This document shows positions 29,778 through 39,254 of a DNA stretch of 64,000 nucleotides, piece after piece. Origin of the DNA: Pseudomonadaceae bacterium. Lineage in GTDB: Bacteria; Pseudomonadota; Gammaproteobacteria; Pseudomonadales; Azotimanducaceae. The notes beneath the pieces were generated by a model. It did no database searches. It was given only the letters and a program-made list of their open reading frames with translations, and had not been told where the DNA came from. A program made the position numbers and the translations under genes. Position 1 is the first letter of the stretch; each line of letters starts with the position of its first letter. The stretch spans positions 434,001-498,000 of the forward strand of contig JANSXA010000002.1 in assembly GCA_024743175.1 (NCBI GenBank). Direction: 5' to 3'.

Positions 29778-30187
29778 GGACCTTCTCTCTCAGGGTCAGC
29801 GGGATGCTTTACCATAAAGCAGACTTACCAATCTGTCATGAATGAATCACACGTCGCCAGAAGCAGCCGTGGTTCCATCTCCCGCGGAGCAGGCGTTTGC
29901 TTAGGATAGAAAGAAGCGCGTTGAGCCGCTATCTGGCACGCTATTCCGACGGTTGTTAGTGTTTACCGATAGAAAGCTTGTTCTCTTAAAATGAGCTGCT
30001 TGAACACAAATTCGATACGGTAGCCAGCAACCAGCAATCTTGGCGCTCAAGTTCAAAGTGCTTTCCCGTAAATACCCGGAAGCCAGCGGCGAATGAATCA
30101 ACATTCTCTTGAAAGAGTCGATAGCTTTTAGCTTTAGAAGGGATCTTGTCAACCCAGACCGATTACATCGCACGGCGCCAGATTTTT

Positions 30188-30655
30188 CTAACGTCTAGCT
30201 GCTTGCAAGAAGGCACCACTCGTTACAATGTCTTCGTTAGACATACCCTTAAATCGTCGTGCAAATTGTTTAGCTGAATATTTGGATGGTAGGTCCACTT
30301 TCTTTTCAATTAGCAGTTCGAAACCATTCCGCTCGTACAACATTCGACGCACGGAAAAGTCATTCAGTTGAGGGAAGGCATAATCATCAAGATAAGGCTT
30401 CACGTGCGGAAACTCCAGCCCATCAGGAGTTGGTGCACGCGCCTTAAACAATTCAACAAGTTTATCAAATTTTTCGAGGTTGACGTGTTTAACAACATCA
30501 AAGACATATTAATGGCCTGCTTCAGAAAGAAGGGAACAAAGACCAACACCCAGCGAGTTACCTGGCCGCAACTCACCAACAATGCGGGGTATCGACTGCA
30601 AACCATTTTGGTGAGCCATCGCGGTATCCCACAACAAAAGAGAAAGCAATACATG
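30188..30655 (-). pseudogene. Remnant of a class I SAM/sugar O-methyltransferase-like gene
   Basis: One frame reads HVLLSLLLWDTAMAHQNGLQSIPRIVGELRPGNSLGVGLCSLLSEAGH-TAA-YVFDVVKHVNLEKFDKLVELFKARAPTPDGLEFPHVKPYLDDYAFPQ... across an in-frame TAA at 30511..30509; 5' part missing. Confidence 0.6.
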
Positions 30656-30741
30656 GCCTACTGAAAATCCCCTCCACTAGCCGACACCCATCTCTTTTCG
30701 AGGAATCAACGAGCTAATCCCGTGACGCAAAGGACGCTACA

Positions 30742-31587
30742 TCATGATGTAACAGCTTCAGAACGCAATATGCCTCGTTCAAAAACGAACTCGTTACAAC
30801 CCCATCCCTGACGAGTAATCAGGTTTGTCAGACCAAAACCACGATTTCTATAGAAGTTGAATATTGCCTCCGGTGTTGCCACTTCATATGGCCAGCCACC
30901 AACCCAATCGACATTATCTCGCCAAGCGGACATCCCTCGCTCGAGATGATAAGCACGCCAAGATTTCAACGGCCGCAACTTGATCGTATCTATAAGTAGA
31001 GTAAACCCCCAGCCTCGTACCAGCCCATAAACAAGTAGCAACGGACGAGCCCAACGATGCTGATTGTATGCACGTTTTATCCAAGTCCATTGCCGTGACT
31101 TGTACCCTTGATCGTTATAGATAGCTATGTACAAACAGCCATCGTGTTTAACAAGCGCAGTTACGTTATCCAGTGCTTGCCACATATCACCAGTATGATG
31201 TAACACACCCCAGGAATAAACGACATCCCACCGTCCCAAGCTTTCGACATACGATCGATCCAGCACGGATCCTTGCTCGACAGTCCACATCTCATCATCG
31301 GTGTAGTAACGACGCCGCAACTCCATAGTGCATGCGACTGATTCTTCATCGTAGTCGAAAGAATGTACTTCCGCTCCAAGCCGTCTCGCGGCTAGAGAGA
31401 ACAGGCCGCTGCCGCTACCGACATCCAGAAATCGTTTACCGTCTAAGTTATCAACACCCAGGAATTCACACAACGTTTGGGAGGCGCGCTGCATGCGTTC
31501 CTCGTCCAAGTCGCTTAAGAATCGTGCCCAATTGGCGCCAAACTCAAATCGTTCTCCACTCGCTATTTCTTGTCTTGATGTCGCCAT
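30742..31587 (-). CDS. Class I SAM-dependent methyltransferase
   Basis: GKRFLDVGSGSGLFSLAARRLGAEVHSFDYDEESVACT; RWDVVYSWGVLHHTGDMWQALDNV. Confidence 0.93.
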   Translation of the reverse strand: MATSRQEIASGERFEFGANWARFLSDLDEERMQRASQTLCEFLGVDNLDGKRFLDVGSGSGLFSLAARRLGAEVHSFDYDEESVACTMELRRRYYTDDEMWTVEQGSVLDRSYVESLGRWDVVYSWGVLHHTGDMWQALDNVTALVKHDGCLYIAIYNDQGYKSRQWTWIKRAYNQHRWARPLLLVYGLVRGWGFTLLIDTIKLRPLKSWRAYHLERGMSAWRDNVDWVGGWPYEVATPEAIFNFYRNRGFGLTNLITRQGWGCNEFVFERGILRSEAVTS

Positions 31588-31598
31588 ATAGTCTTACA

Positions 31599-32711
31599 CT
31601 ACTTTTCTAGTTTGTTTCGGATAAGTTCATTCCACTCGGACATTATTTTTCTGGTTGCGAATCGATCCCGGACCATTCGTCCTCGGTCCGAGAGGGTTTC
31701 CGCCAACAATTGATTCTGCTCCAGCGAGTCTAATGCCAAAACAAGAGCATCCACATCTTCGGGCTGAACCAACATGCCATTCTCACCGTTACTGATAATC
31801 TCACCAGGACCGCTGGGACAGTCGGCGGCAATACTCGCGCAACCCATCGACATCGCCTCCAACAGCGCATTGGGAAAGCCTTCAAATCTGGACGGTAGAA
31901 CAAACACGCGGGCCTGATCCAGCCATTTCCAGGGTTCCGAAACAACGCCTGCAAGGCTGACCTGGTTTGTTAGATCATGCTTATCTATCAGCTGTTGTAG
32001 CGCTGGTCGCTCTGGACCTTCGCCAAGGATATTCAACTTCCATCCAGCGACGCGCATGCGACTGACAGCAAATGCTCGAATGAGCAAATCGAACCCTTTC
32101 TGATGCGCAAGCCTGCCTACTGCAACTGCTACTTGTGGTCGATTCGCATAGACACTTGGTTCAGGAAGTACGTCAATAGGGTTTACAATGACTTCAACCT
32201 TGTTCGACCGTGTAACACTTCTACCCCAAGCTGCAACTGACTCAGTCTGCACCACCAACGCACGCGCAAAAGGATACAGGCAGCGACGCGCCAGTCGTCT
32301 AACTGGATCAATGGAATACTCCCTTGGATCTACCCGTTCAGAAACGATCACCGGAAGCTTCGTGCCTAATAGTGACGCAATGACCAGGATATTGGTGCGA
32401 TCGATAAAACTAATTACTATATCAGGTGCAAATTCGACAACGCTGCTTCGAATCATTCGCATGCGCTTGAGATTCGAAATCAACCCCACCAGAATATTTT
32501 GCGATGTCCAGATAATATCGAGACTGAGCCGGGATACACGAGTATCCACTGAATAATGATCGTCCTCCAAGTTTGCTAACGTGAGCAATCCAACTTGAAA
32601 CTGCTGGCTGGCCCAAAAGTTAAGCATATTACAAGCTACCCGCTCCGCCCCACCAGCGCCAAGCCCGGAAAGAACGAATAGAATTCTCGGTTTTTTCCCG
32701 ATACCCGACAA
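31599..32711 (-). CDS. Glycosyltransferase (GT4-like)
   Basis: GLGAGGAERVACNML, VGRLAHQKGFDLLIRAFA, PSRFEGFPNALLEAMSMGC. Confidence 0.92.
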   Translation of the reverse strand: MSGIGKKPRILFVLSGLGAGGAERVACNMLNFWASQQFQVGLLTLANLEDDHYSVDTRVSRLSLDIIWTSQNILVGLISNLKRMRMIRSSVVEFAPDIVISFIDRTNILVIASLLGTKLPVIVSERVDPREYSIDPVRRLARRCLYPFARALVVQTESVAAWGRSVTRSNKVEVIVNPIDVLPEPSVYANRPQVAVAVGRLAHQKGFDLLIRAFAVSRMRVAGWKLNILGEGPERPALQQLIDKHDLTNQVSLAGVVSEPWKWLDQARVFVLPSRFEGFPNALLEAMSMGCASIAADCPSGPGEIISNGENGMLVQPEDVDALVLALDSLEQNQLLAETLSDRGRMVRDRFATRKIMSEWNELIRNKLEK

Positions 32712-32741
32712 ATTTTCCGTCTCTATGTTAACGATTGTTTC

Positions 32742-33701
32742 CTACCGCTTCCAATGAGAAAGATCTCGCTGGATCAGTGCACCAAGCAGATCGATATCAG
32801 CTGAGAATTCTGCCAACATCGATGCACGCAATTTCTCACTCTGCGGCGGTCGTGCGGTCTCCACCATCAGCTTTCGCCGAAGACTCGGTAGCAACCCCAG
32901 TCGATTAAAACCGAAAATTCTCTTCGCGATTTCAACCAGCTTTACCATTGAAGCTGGAGGGTTTCTTGCAAATGCATGCAGGGAAAGATTACGAATTCGT
33001 CTATTGGCGTTTACTGGAGGGAAATCCTCGCGGCTGTCGTACTCTATACCCAAAAATTCCAGGACGCTCACGTAAACTCTCAGCGGATCACTAACAAAAT
33101 CATCGTAAACAATAACTCGTCGTTTGGCAGTGTCGACCTGTTGAAACATTCGCTGGACCTGCACACCCAGCCTCCCCACCCACACATAATCCAGCAACTT
33201 TTTGTCACGGCACCGGGCAGGGATCTTGAGTCCATTCCGTCGCGTTGATTGCAGGTGCCAAGCGGTTTCAAAATCGCGAACCTCTTCATCCAGAGATTCA
33301 ATGGCTTTCTGATGGAATGAAGGTATCAGATCGAGTGGGTTTCGGACCATAATAATGAATTTCGCATGCGGATAACGGCATAGCACATTGGAGATCGCGG
33401 CAGGTGAATATAGGTACCAAACTGAGCCTTCACCTGCAGCCCGAGTCATCTCGTGCGACCCATGTTCGAAACATGCGAGATAATCTTTGTCTTCTGTCAC
33501 ATATCGCATAGCCGGCATATCCGTGCAGAAGAAATGTGGCTCTTTGGGTTTCGAAAAACAAATCTGAGGGTGATCAGCCAGATAAGAACTCAATGCGGTC
33601 GTACCGCATCGTGGAGCACCAACAATAAAAAAATCCGGTTCTACCACATCCTTTGGTTGCTTCCTTGGCGTTCTGTTGTTTACTTCAGACAGCGGCGACA
33701 T
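32742..33701 (-). CDS. Sulfotransferase
   Basis: PDFFIVGAPRCGTTALSSYLADHPQICFSKPKEPHFF (PAPS 5'-PSB), FIIMVRNPLDLIPSFH (3'-PB). Confidence 0.92.
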   Translation of the reverse strand: MSPLSEVNNRTPRKQPKDVVEPDFFIVGAPRCGTTALSSYLADHPQICFSKPKEPHFFCTDMPAMRYVTEDKDYLACFEHGSHEMTRAAGEGSVWYLYSPAAISNVLCRYPHAKFIIMVRNPLDLIPSFHQKAIESLDEEVRDFETAWHLQSTRRNGLKIPARCRDKKLLDYVWVGRLGVQVQRMFQQVDTAKRRVIVYDDFVSDPLRVYVSVLEFLGIEYDSREDFPPVNANRRIRNLSLHAFARNPPASMVKLVEIAKRIFGFNRLGLLPSLRRKLMVETARPPQSEKLRASMLAEFSADIDLLGALIQRDLSHWKR

Positions 33702-34986
33702 TTATACCCAGCAGTTTGCGAATGAGATTTAACAACGAGATATTCCAGACGATTGTCGAAGCTCCTATGGCTACCGCTGCACCCAATGCACCGTAAACGG
33801 GAATCAGCACTGTGCAAGCCAGTATATTGACCACTAAAGCTATAAACCAGGATCTCAGGGCACGTTTTTCAAGACCTGCCATGTTCAGAATCAGACCTAC
33901 TGATCCACAGGCTACATTCAATACCTGGCTGATCAGCAACAGCGCCAAAGGGAGCGCCGCGTCTTCGTATTCGACACCAAACAAAAATACGATAACCCAT
34001 TCACCAAAGAGTCCGATTACAAAAGCCGCAGGCAACGTAACACCCAACGCGATTCTGGCAGCACTACGAGCAATCCTCCCTAACTCCTCCAACTGGCCAC
34101 TGGCATGCAAGCGGGAGACATAAGGCCCAAGGACTATATTGATAATTAAGAAGGATACAGCGACCATTGAAGTTATGTTTTCTGCAACTCGATAAAGGCC
34201 AATTTCTGTCTCGTTGCTCAGTAAACCCATAAACAGTATAGGCGCTCGAAGATTGGCCACGCTAATCAACTGTAAGAAGATGAAGTAACGCCAGGATGAT
34301 ATCCAATCCCGTTGAAGAAACTCTTTTTCTACAGAGCGAATGTCAGCAGGGAGGTTATTCTGTAGAACCAGATAACCAACAAGGGTGGCAAAGGCGAGAG
34401 CAAACAACGTGCTACCCAAGACAGTGGCCGGACCGAGTGATTGAAAATACCAGAGTGTTCCTATACAAAGCAGATAAATTGCAGGGTGTGCGAACCAATC
34501 AAAGAACTGCGCAAGCACAGTCCTTTGCAGACCGAGCAGTGTATTGGACACGCGACCGGCAAGCGCCCAGGCAACGAGCAGCGGCGCAGCAATAACAAAC
34601 AGCATCGCATCAATACTTTGGTTCCGCGTGAATACAACAGTTGCCCCAATGGTTAAGGGAAACAGTATTACCAGGACAGCACCCGCGGTTACCTTGCGGC
34701 TCCAGCTTAATAATCCGCTGAGTATTGACCATCTTCCGGCCTGCTCGTGAACCGAAACTTCACGGACTAAAAGCGGACCCATCGCATTGTTAGATGGAAT
34801 AGACAGCAGGCTCATCACTGCAAGGACAAAGGTAACTTGCCCATATGCAGCTGGACCAAGCTGTCTTGCTACTATGATCGAAGCTATTGTTGTGAATGCC
34901 AGCGACGATATCTTAAGCAGACCTACTCCGGCGATCGGCTTAACCAGATCACGCAGGTCCAGCCAGGCAAACAGGCTTTTTTCCAT
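33685..34986 (-). CDS. Oligosaccharide flippase (Wzx-like/MOP superfamily)
   Basis: LLKISSLAFTTIASIIVARQLGPAAYGQVTFVLAVMSLL; ~12 TM pattern. Confidence 0.85.
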   Translation of the reverse strand: MEKSLFAWLDLRDLVKPIAGVGLLKISSLAFTTIASIIVARQLGPAAYGQVTFVLAVMSLLSIPSNNAMGPLLVREVSVHEQAGRWSILSGLLSWSRKVTAGAVLVILFPLTIGATVVFTRNQSIDAMLFVIAAPLLVAWALAGRVSNTLLGLQRTVLAQFFDWFAHPAIYLLCIGTLWYFQSLGPATVLGSTLFALAFATLVGYLVLQNNLPADIRSVEKEFLQRDWISSWRYFIFLQLISVANLRAPILFMGLLSNETEIGLYRVAENITSMVAVSFLIINIVLGPYVSRLHASGQLEELGRIARSAARIALGVTLPAAFVIGLFGEWVIVFLFGVEYEDAALPLALLLISQVLNVACGSVGLILNMAGLEKRALRSWFIALVVNILACTVLIPVYGALGAAVAIGASTIVWNISLLNLIRKLLGINVAAV

Positions 34987-34997
34987 TCGTAAATTAC

Positions 34998-36932
34998 CTA
35001 CACACCGGACGAATCACCATACGATTCAAGCCACGCTTCGAGCATCATCACAGCCCACAAGCGGGCTGCGTTATTGCTTTGGCCACTCTGATGAGACTGC
35101 CATAACTGCTGTACAGGCTGCGGATCGATAAGCCCCTCAGCAGCAATGCGGCGCGGCTCAAGCAGGTGTTCGCCCCACTCTCGAAGGGGGCCGCGCAGCC
35201 ACGTTTCCAGCGGCACCCCAAAACCCATCTTCGGTCGATCTGTAAGTTGACGTGGCACATATTCGTTCAATATTCGTTTTAGCAAAAACTTGGGCTCATC
35301 GGGTCGGGAGCGCAAATGCCCAGGCAAACCACTGACAAACTCGACAACACGATGATCCAATAGCGGCACTCTGGCTTCGAGACTAACGGCCATACTGGCC
35401 CTATCCACCTTCGTCAGAATGTCATCTGGTAGATAGCAGAGGGTATCCTGCAGAGCCATGCGTTGCAGCTCCGGGAAAGACTGTGTCCAGTGTCGACGAT
35501 CATTGTAAGGTGTCACAAGTTCAGTGCTATCGATGCAGACCTCATCAGGTGACCGCCAGTGCGACATCAAACTTTCATAGAATGCACGATGGCCGTCTGC
35601 ACTAAGCAACTCACCCGCGGTGCGTAGTTTTTGACTCAACGGACCTTTGCGCCCACCCAATGCGCCACCAGGAACGTTGCGCGTCAGCGTTTGAGTGGCT
35701 GGGTGGACAAACAGCCTTGAGGCAGCCCCGCGTAACAGAGGCGGCACCCACCGGATCCGGCGCCAGAACTGTTCTGCCGTGCGGTATCGATTATACCCCC
35801 AAAATAATTCGTCACCACCATCGCCACTCAATGCGACAGTTACCTCCCTTCTAGCCATACGACTGACAAGATATGTGGGTAGGAGCGACGAGTCTGCAAA
35901 CGGTTCGTCACAAAGAGATGGCAGTTTTTCCACCGCCGCCAGCATGTCCTGTTGGTCAATGTATAGTTCAGTGTGCCGGGTACCAAGATGCTGAGCTACA
36001 TCTTTCGCATGTTGCGCTTCATTGTATCGGGGATCATCAAAGCCTATGGTAAAAGTCTGCACAGGCTGCGAAGACTGCTCCTGCATCAGTGCGCAAACCA
36101 GAGACGAATCAATCCCCCCTGATAAAAATCCTCCCAACGGCACGTCAGCGATAAGACGATCTTTAACCGACTGGCGCAGCAGTTCGTGTAGCTGTGTTTG
36201 GGCCGTGCGTTCGTCCAGGTCATCATTCATCTCAACGTAATCGTTTAGCGACCAAAAACTATGGAGTTCGGGAGCCGTATTTACCGCGGCGTTAGTGTCA
36301 AGGCAAAGGAGGTTGCCAGGTAACAACTTCTTTATTTCATTGAAAATGCTCGCAGGTCCCGGAATGAAACTGTGTCTCAAGAAGGTCGCAACCGCTGCAC
36401 GGTTTATGGTCAATTGATTACTACAGGGACGCAATGCATGTAGCTCAGAGGCAAACACAAATGCATTCTCAGCCCAACCATAGTACAAAGGCTTAATACC
36501 CAGGCGATCTCTAGCCAGCCATAATTCCTGTTTGACCGTGTCAAAGACTGCGAAGGCAAACATACCCACCAGCCTGTCCACTGCAGCCTTTACGCCTTGC
36601 TCAGCGATCGCTTCAACCAACACCTCAGTGTCAGAACTGCCGCGCCAGGCAGAGAAACGCAAACTCTCACCTAAGCTCCTAGCATTGTATATTTCACCGT
36701 TGAAGGCGAGCACCCACCGGCCATCGTGCGACTTCATCGGTTGGTGTCCAGCCTCACTTAGATCAACGACGGATAGGCGACGATGGGCAAGCGCGACATT
36801 AGCCTCGCTCCATGCACCTTGGCCATCAGGACCGCGGTGATGAAGGCGGTCAGCCATCGCTCTTACCAGCTTCAGATTCGCATCAGCGTGACTCTGCCTT
36901 TGGGATTGCACCAACCCAGCCAACCCGCACAT
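34998..36932 (-). CDS. asnB: Asparagine synthase, glutamine-hydrolysing
   Basis: MCGLAGLVQSQRQ (Ntn Cys2), LAHRRLSVVDLSEAGHQPM, LSGGIDSSLVCALM, ALSGDGGDELFWGYNRY. Confidence 0.95.
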   Translation of the reverse strand: MCGLAGLVQSQRQSHADANLKLVRAMADRLHHRGPDGQGAWSEANVALAHRRLSVVDLSEAGHQPMKSHDGRWVLAFNGEIYNARSLGESLRFSAWRGSSDTEVLVEAIAEQGVKAAVDRLVGMFAFAVFDTVKQELWLARDRLGIKPLYYGWAENAFVFASELHALRPCSNQLTINRAAVATFLRHSFIPGPASIFNEIKKLLPGNLLCLDTNAAVNTAPELHSFWSLNDYVEMNDDLDERTAQTQLHELLRQSVKDRLIADVPLGGFLSGGIDSSLVCALMQEQSSQPVQTFTIGFDDPRYNEAQHAKDVAQHLGTRHTELYIDQQDMLAAVEKLPSLCDEPFADSSLLPTYLVSRMARREVTVALSGDGGDELFWGYNRYRTAEQFWRRIRWVPPLLRGAASRLFVHPATQTLTRNVPGGALGGRKGPLSQKLRTAGELLSADGHRAFYESLMSHWRSPDEVCIDSTELVTPYNDRRHWTQSFPELQRMALQDTLCYLPDDILTKVDRASMAVSLEARVPLLDHRVVEFVSGLPGHLRSRPDEPKFLLKRILNEYVPRQLTDRPKMGFGVPLETWLRGPLREWGEHLLEPRRIAAEGLIDPQPVQQLWQSHQSGQSNNAARLWAVMMLEAWLESYGDSSGV

Positions 36933-37025
36933 GTTTATCGCCGCTCTAGCAGAGATTGATTTATCAATAGCTGACCTGTTTGCGACATGCCCTGCTTTGG
37001 CACATACACGAGCCCGATAAACTGA

Positions 37026-38150
37026 TCAGGCTTGTTCAACGGAGTCAATTCCAAGCACGCTTTCCCATTCATTCGAAATTTTTTCCATTGCGTAACGTTG
37101 TCGTACTTGTTTTGCCATATTTCCCAAACGCTTTCGCAGAGTCGGATTTCGCATCATGGTTTCAAGACCAGCTTGTAGCTCGTCGCATTCCGATTTAACT
37201 GGCACCAGCATGCCATTCTGGCAGTGTTCGACTATTTCATCCGGACCAGTGTCACAGGCTGTACTGAGCACGGGCACACCATAGCTCATCGCTTCCACCA
37301 AGGCATTTGGAAACCCTTCGTAACGCGAACTCATCACAAACAGATCAGCACGCTCATACCATTGCGCCATATTCCCCACCCTCCCTAGCAGGTGAATTCG
37401 ATTTTGTAGTTTATGTTCAGCAATTTTTGCCTCGAGTTCACTGCGCTGTTCGCCTTCGCCCAGGATAGCCAGCGTCCACTCGGGATAGTCATGCGCAATT
37501 TGCGCAAATGCTTCAGTTAGCTGGTGAAATCCTTTTTGGGGCGTAAGACGACCTACACCGATTACGAGCTTCGACCCCTCGGTGAGTGTGCTGACAGGGA
37601 CTTCAGGCGCCAGCGACGCAGGCAATGGATAGGAAACCGGATTAAATATAACAGTCCCGCGTGCGCCTGGAATCGTACGCGCAAGCCAATCTTTACCTTT
37701 CGCGGTTTGCATCACTACATGCGCACAACGCTTGTAAACCAGCTTACGCAACCACTCCATCAAGGCACCCAGGGGTTGATGGGGAGGATATATTCTTTCG
37801 GACACGACCACGCGGACACCCAAACCGAGCGTTGCCAGAACCACAGCGATATTAACTAGGCTCAGAAAACTCAGTATTGCATCAGGACGTTCCTGGCGAA
37901 CAAGGTCTCGGACGGCCTTGAACCGCTTTAGCTGATTCAGCAGTGAACGCTTCGTCGAACCCACAACATCCGCCAAGAAAGTCAGCTTTACTCCCGGAGC
38001 CAGCGTGTATCCGCATTCACCACGTCCCGAAAAAGTGGCAACTATATGTACGCAATGACCCCGGCTGGTCCAGTCGTTGGCAAGCAGGGCTGCAATTCTT
38101 TCTGCGCCGCCCCCGTGCATGGAACTGACAAATATTACTATCCTCGCCAT
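37026..38150 (-). CDS. Glycosyltransferase (GT4-like)
   Basis: SSMHGGGAERIAALLAND, VGVGRLTPQKGFHQL, MSSRYEGFPNALVEAMSYGVPV. Confidence 0.92.
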   Translation of the reverse strand: MARIVIFVSSMHGGGAERIAALLANDWTSRGHCVHIVATFSGRGECGYTLAPGVKLTFLADVVGSTKRSLLNQLKRFKAVRDLVRQERPDAILSFLSLVNIAVVLATLGLGVRVVVSERIYPPHQPLGALMEWLRKLVYKRCAHVVMQTAKGKDWLARTIPGARGTVIFNPVSYPLPASLAPEVPVSTLTEGSKLVIGVGRLTPQKGFHQLTEAFAQIAHDYPEWTLAILGEGEQRSELEAKIAEHKLQNRIHLLGRVGNMAQWYERADLFVMSSRYEGFPNALVEAMSYGVPVLSTACDTGPDEIVEHCQNGMLVPVKSECDELQAGLETMMRNPTLRKRLGNMAKQVRQRYAMEKISNEWESVLGIDSVEQA

Positions 38151-38582
38151 AACACTACGTATGACATCCTTGGGTGAGTTGCGACGTTAGATTCATAATA
38201 GAGAGTTTACCCCATCAGCTTTAATCAAGGCTCGTCTGTCACTCAGATAACCCAGAAGATGCACTTAACCCTATCCTGTGGTTCGGGCTTGTTAAGGTTA
38301 AAAGTCGCAAGTTACCTCAGGCTGGCTATCGTCTACATCCGCGTGCGTACGATCAGCATCGGCAAAGGGTGAAAAAACGTACTTTGCATAGCAAAAAATC
38401 GAACTATCCAGACCTCTATCATCATGATACGGTTTGTCCCCTTCGGGTTTGGGTACCTGCAGAGCGTTGAAAATAAACGCAAAAATGGTGTCCAAGCGTT
38501 GACGACAACTCAGTTGCGTAGATCGAAAGGAGCGCAAATAGGGGTCGCCGGCGGAACATAAACTACATTTCGGGAGAAGCCA

Positions 38583-39248
38583 ATGTGGGCCATCGTTCCC
38601 ATAAAGACGTTTGAGCGCGCGAAACAACGTCTTGCCAACGTACTCAGTGAAGAGGAACGACGCGCACTCATGCTGGCCATGGCTCGAGACGTTCTGACCT
38701 GTCTCACCAAATGTAATCAACTTTCCGGCATCCTGATTGTATCCCGCACCCCGGAAGCCGACGCTTTGGCACAATCCTTTGGCACAGAGCGATATGCTGA
38801 AAGCCCAACCGCCAATCTGGCACAAGCGCTTGAGCAGGCAACACAACATCTGATCGATCATTTCAACGCCAACGGTGTGGTTATTGTGCCTGCTGATGTT
38901 CCTGGCATCGACGCGCAGGAGCTGGATCAACTGTTGAGTAACAACAAGACCGTAACCATTCTGCCTGATGCAGAGAACATCGGTACCAACGGTCTTATCA
39001 GCAAACCGCCGATGTGCCTGCCTTACATTTTCGACGGTCAGAGTTTTAAACCCCACGTCGATGCGGCCTTTGAACGCGGTATCACGCCTATCATTGTGCC
39101 GGCGACAAAGTTTGCATTGGATATCGATACACCGAAAGACCTTGTAGCCGTGCTCAATGATGAGCCCCACAGTCAGACCGCCAGCTACCTGCGCCGCTCC
39201 GGCATAACGGCACGCCTCGAGCAACTCACGAATTCATTATCTGGATAG
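38583..39248 (+). CDS. cofC: 2-phospho-L-lactate guanylyltransferase
   Basis: MWAIVPIKTFERAKQRLANVLSEEERRALMLAMARDVL, VVIVPADVPGI; directly upstream of FO synthase. Confidence 0.93.
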   Translation: MWAIVPIKTFERAKQRLANVLSEEERRALMLAMARDVLTCLTKCNQLSGILIVSRTPEADALAQSFGTERYAESPTANLAQALEQATQHLIDHFNANGVVIVPADVPGIDAQELDQLLSNNKTVTILPDAENIGTNGLISKPPMCLPYIFDGQSFKPHVDAAFERGITPIIVPATKFALDIDTPKDLVAVLNDEPHSQTASYLRRSGITARLEQLTNSLSG

Positions 39249-39254
39249 CGTTTT

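Noticed and set aside
30506-30514. Recoding of the stop in the methyltransferase remnant
   Set aside because: The stop is TAA, not TGA/TAG, and the 5' half of the gene is missing; pseudogene is simpler.
38583-39224. Most of the 308-aa minus ORF 38298..39224
   Set aside because: Exactly antisense to cofC, which has clear family motifs.
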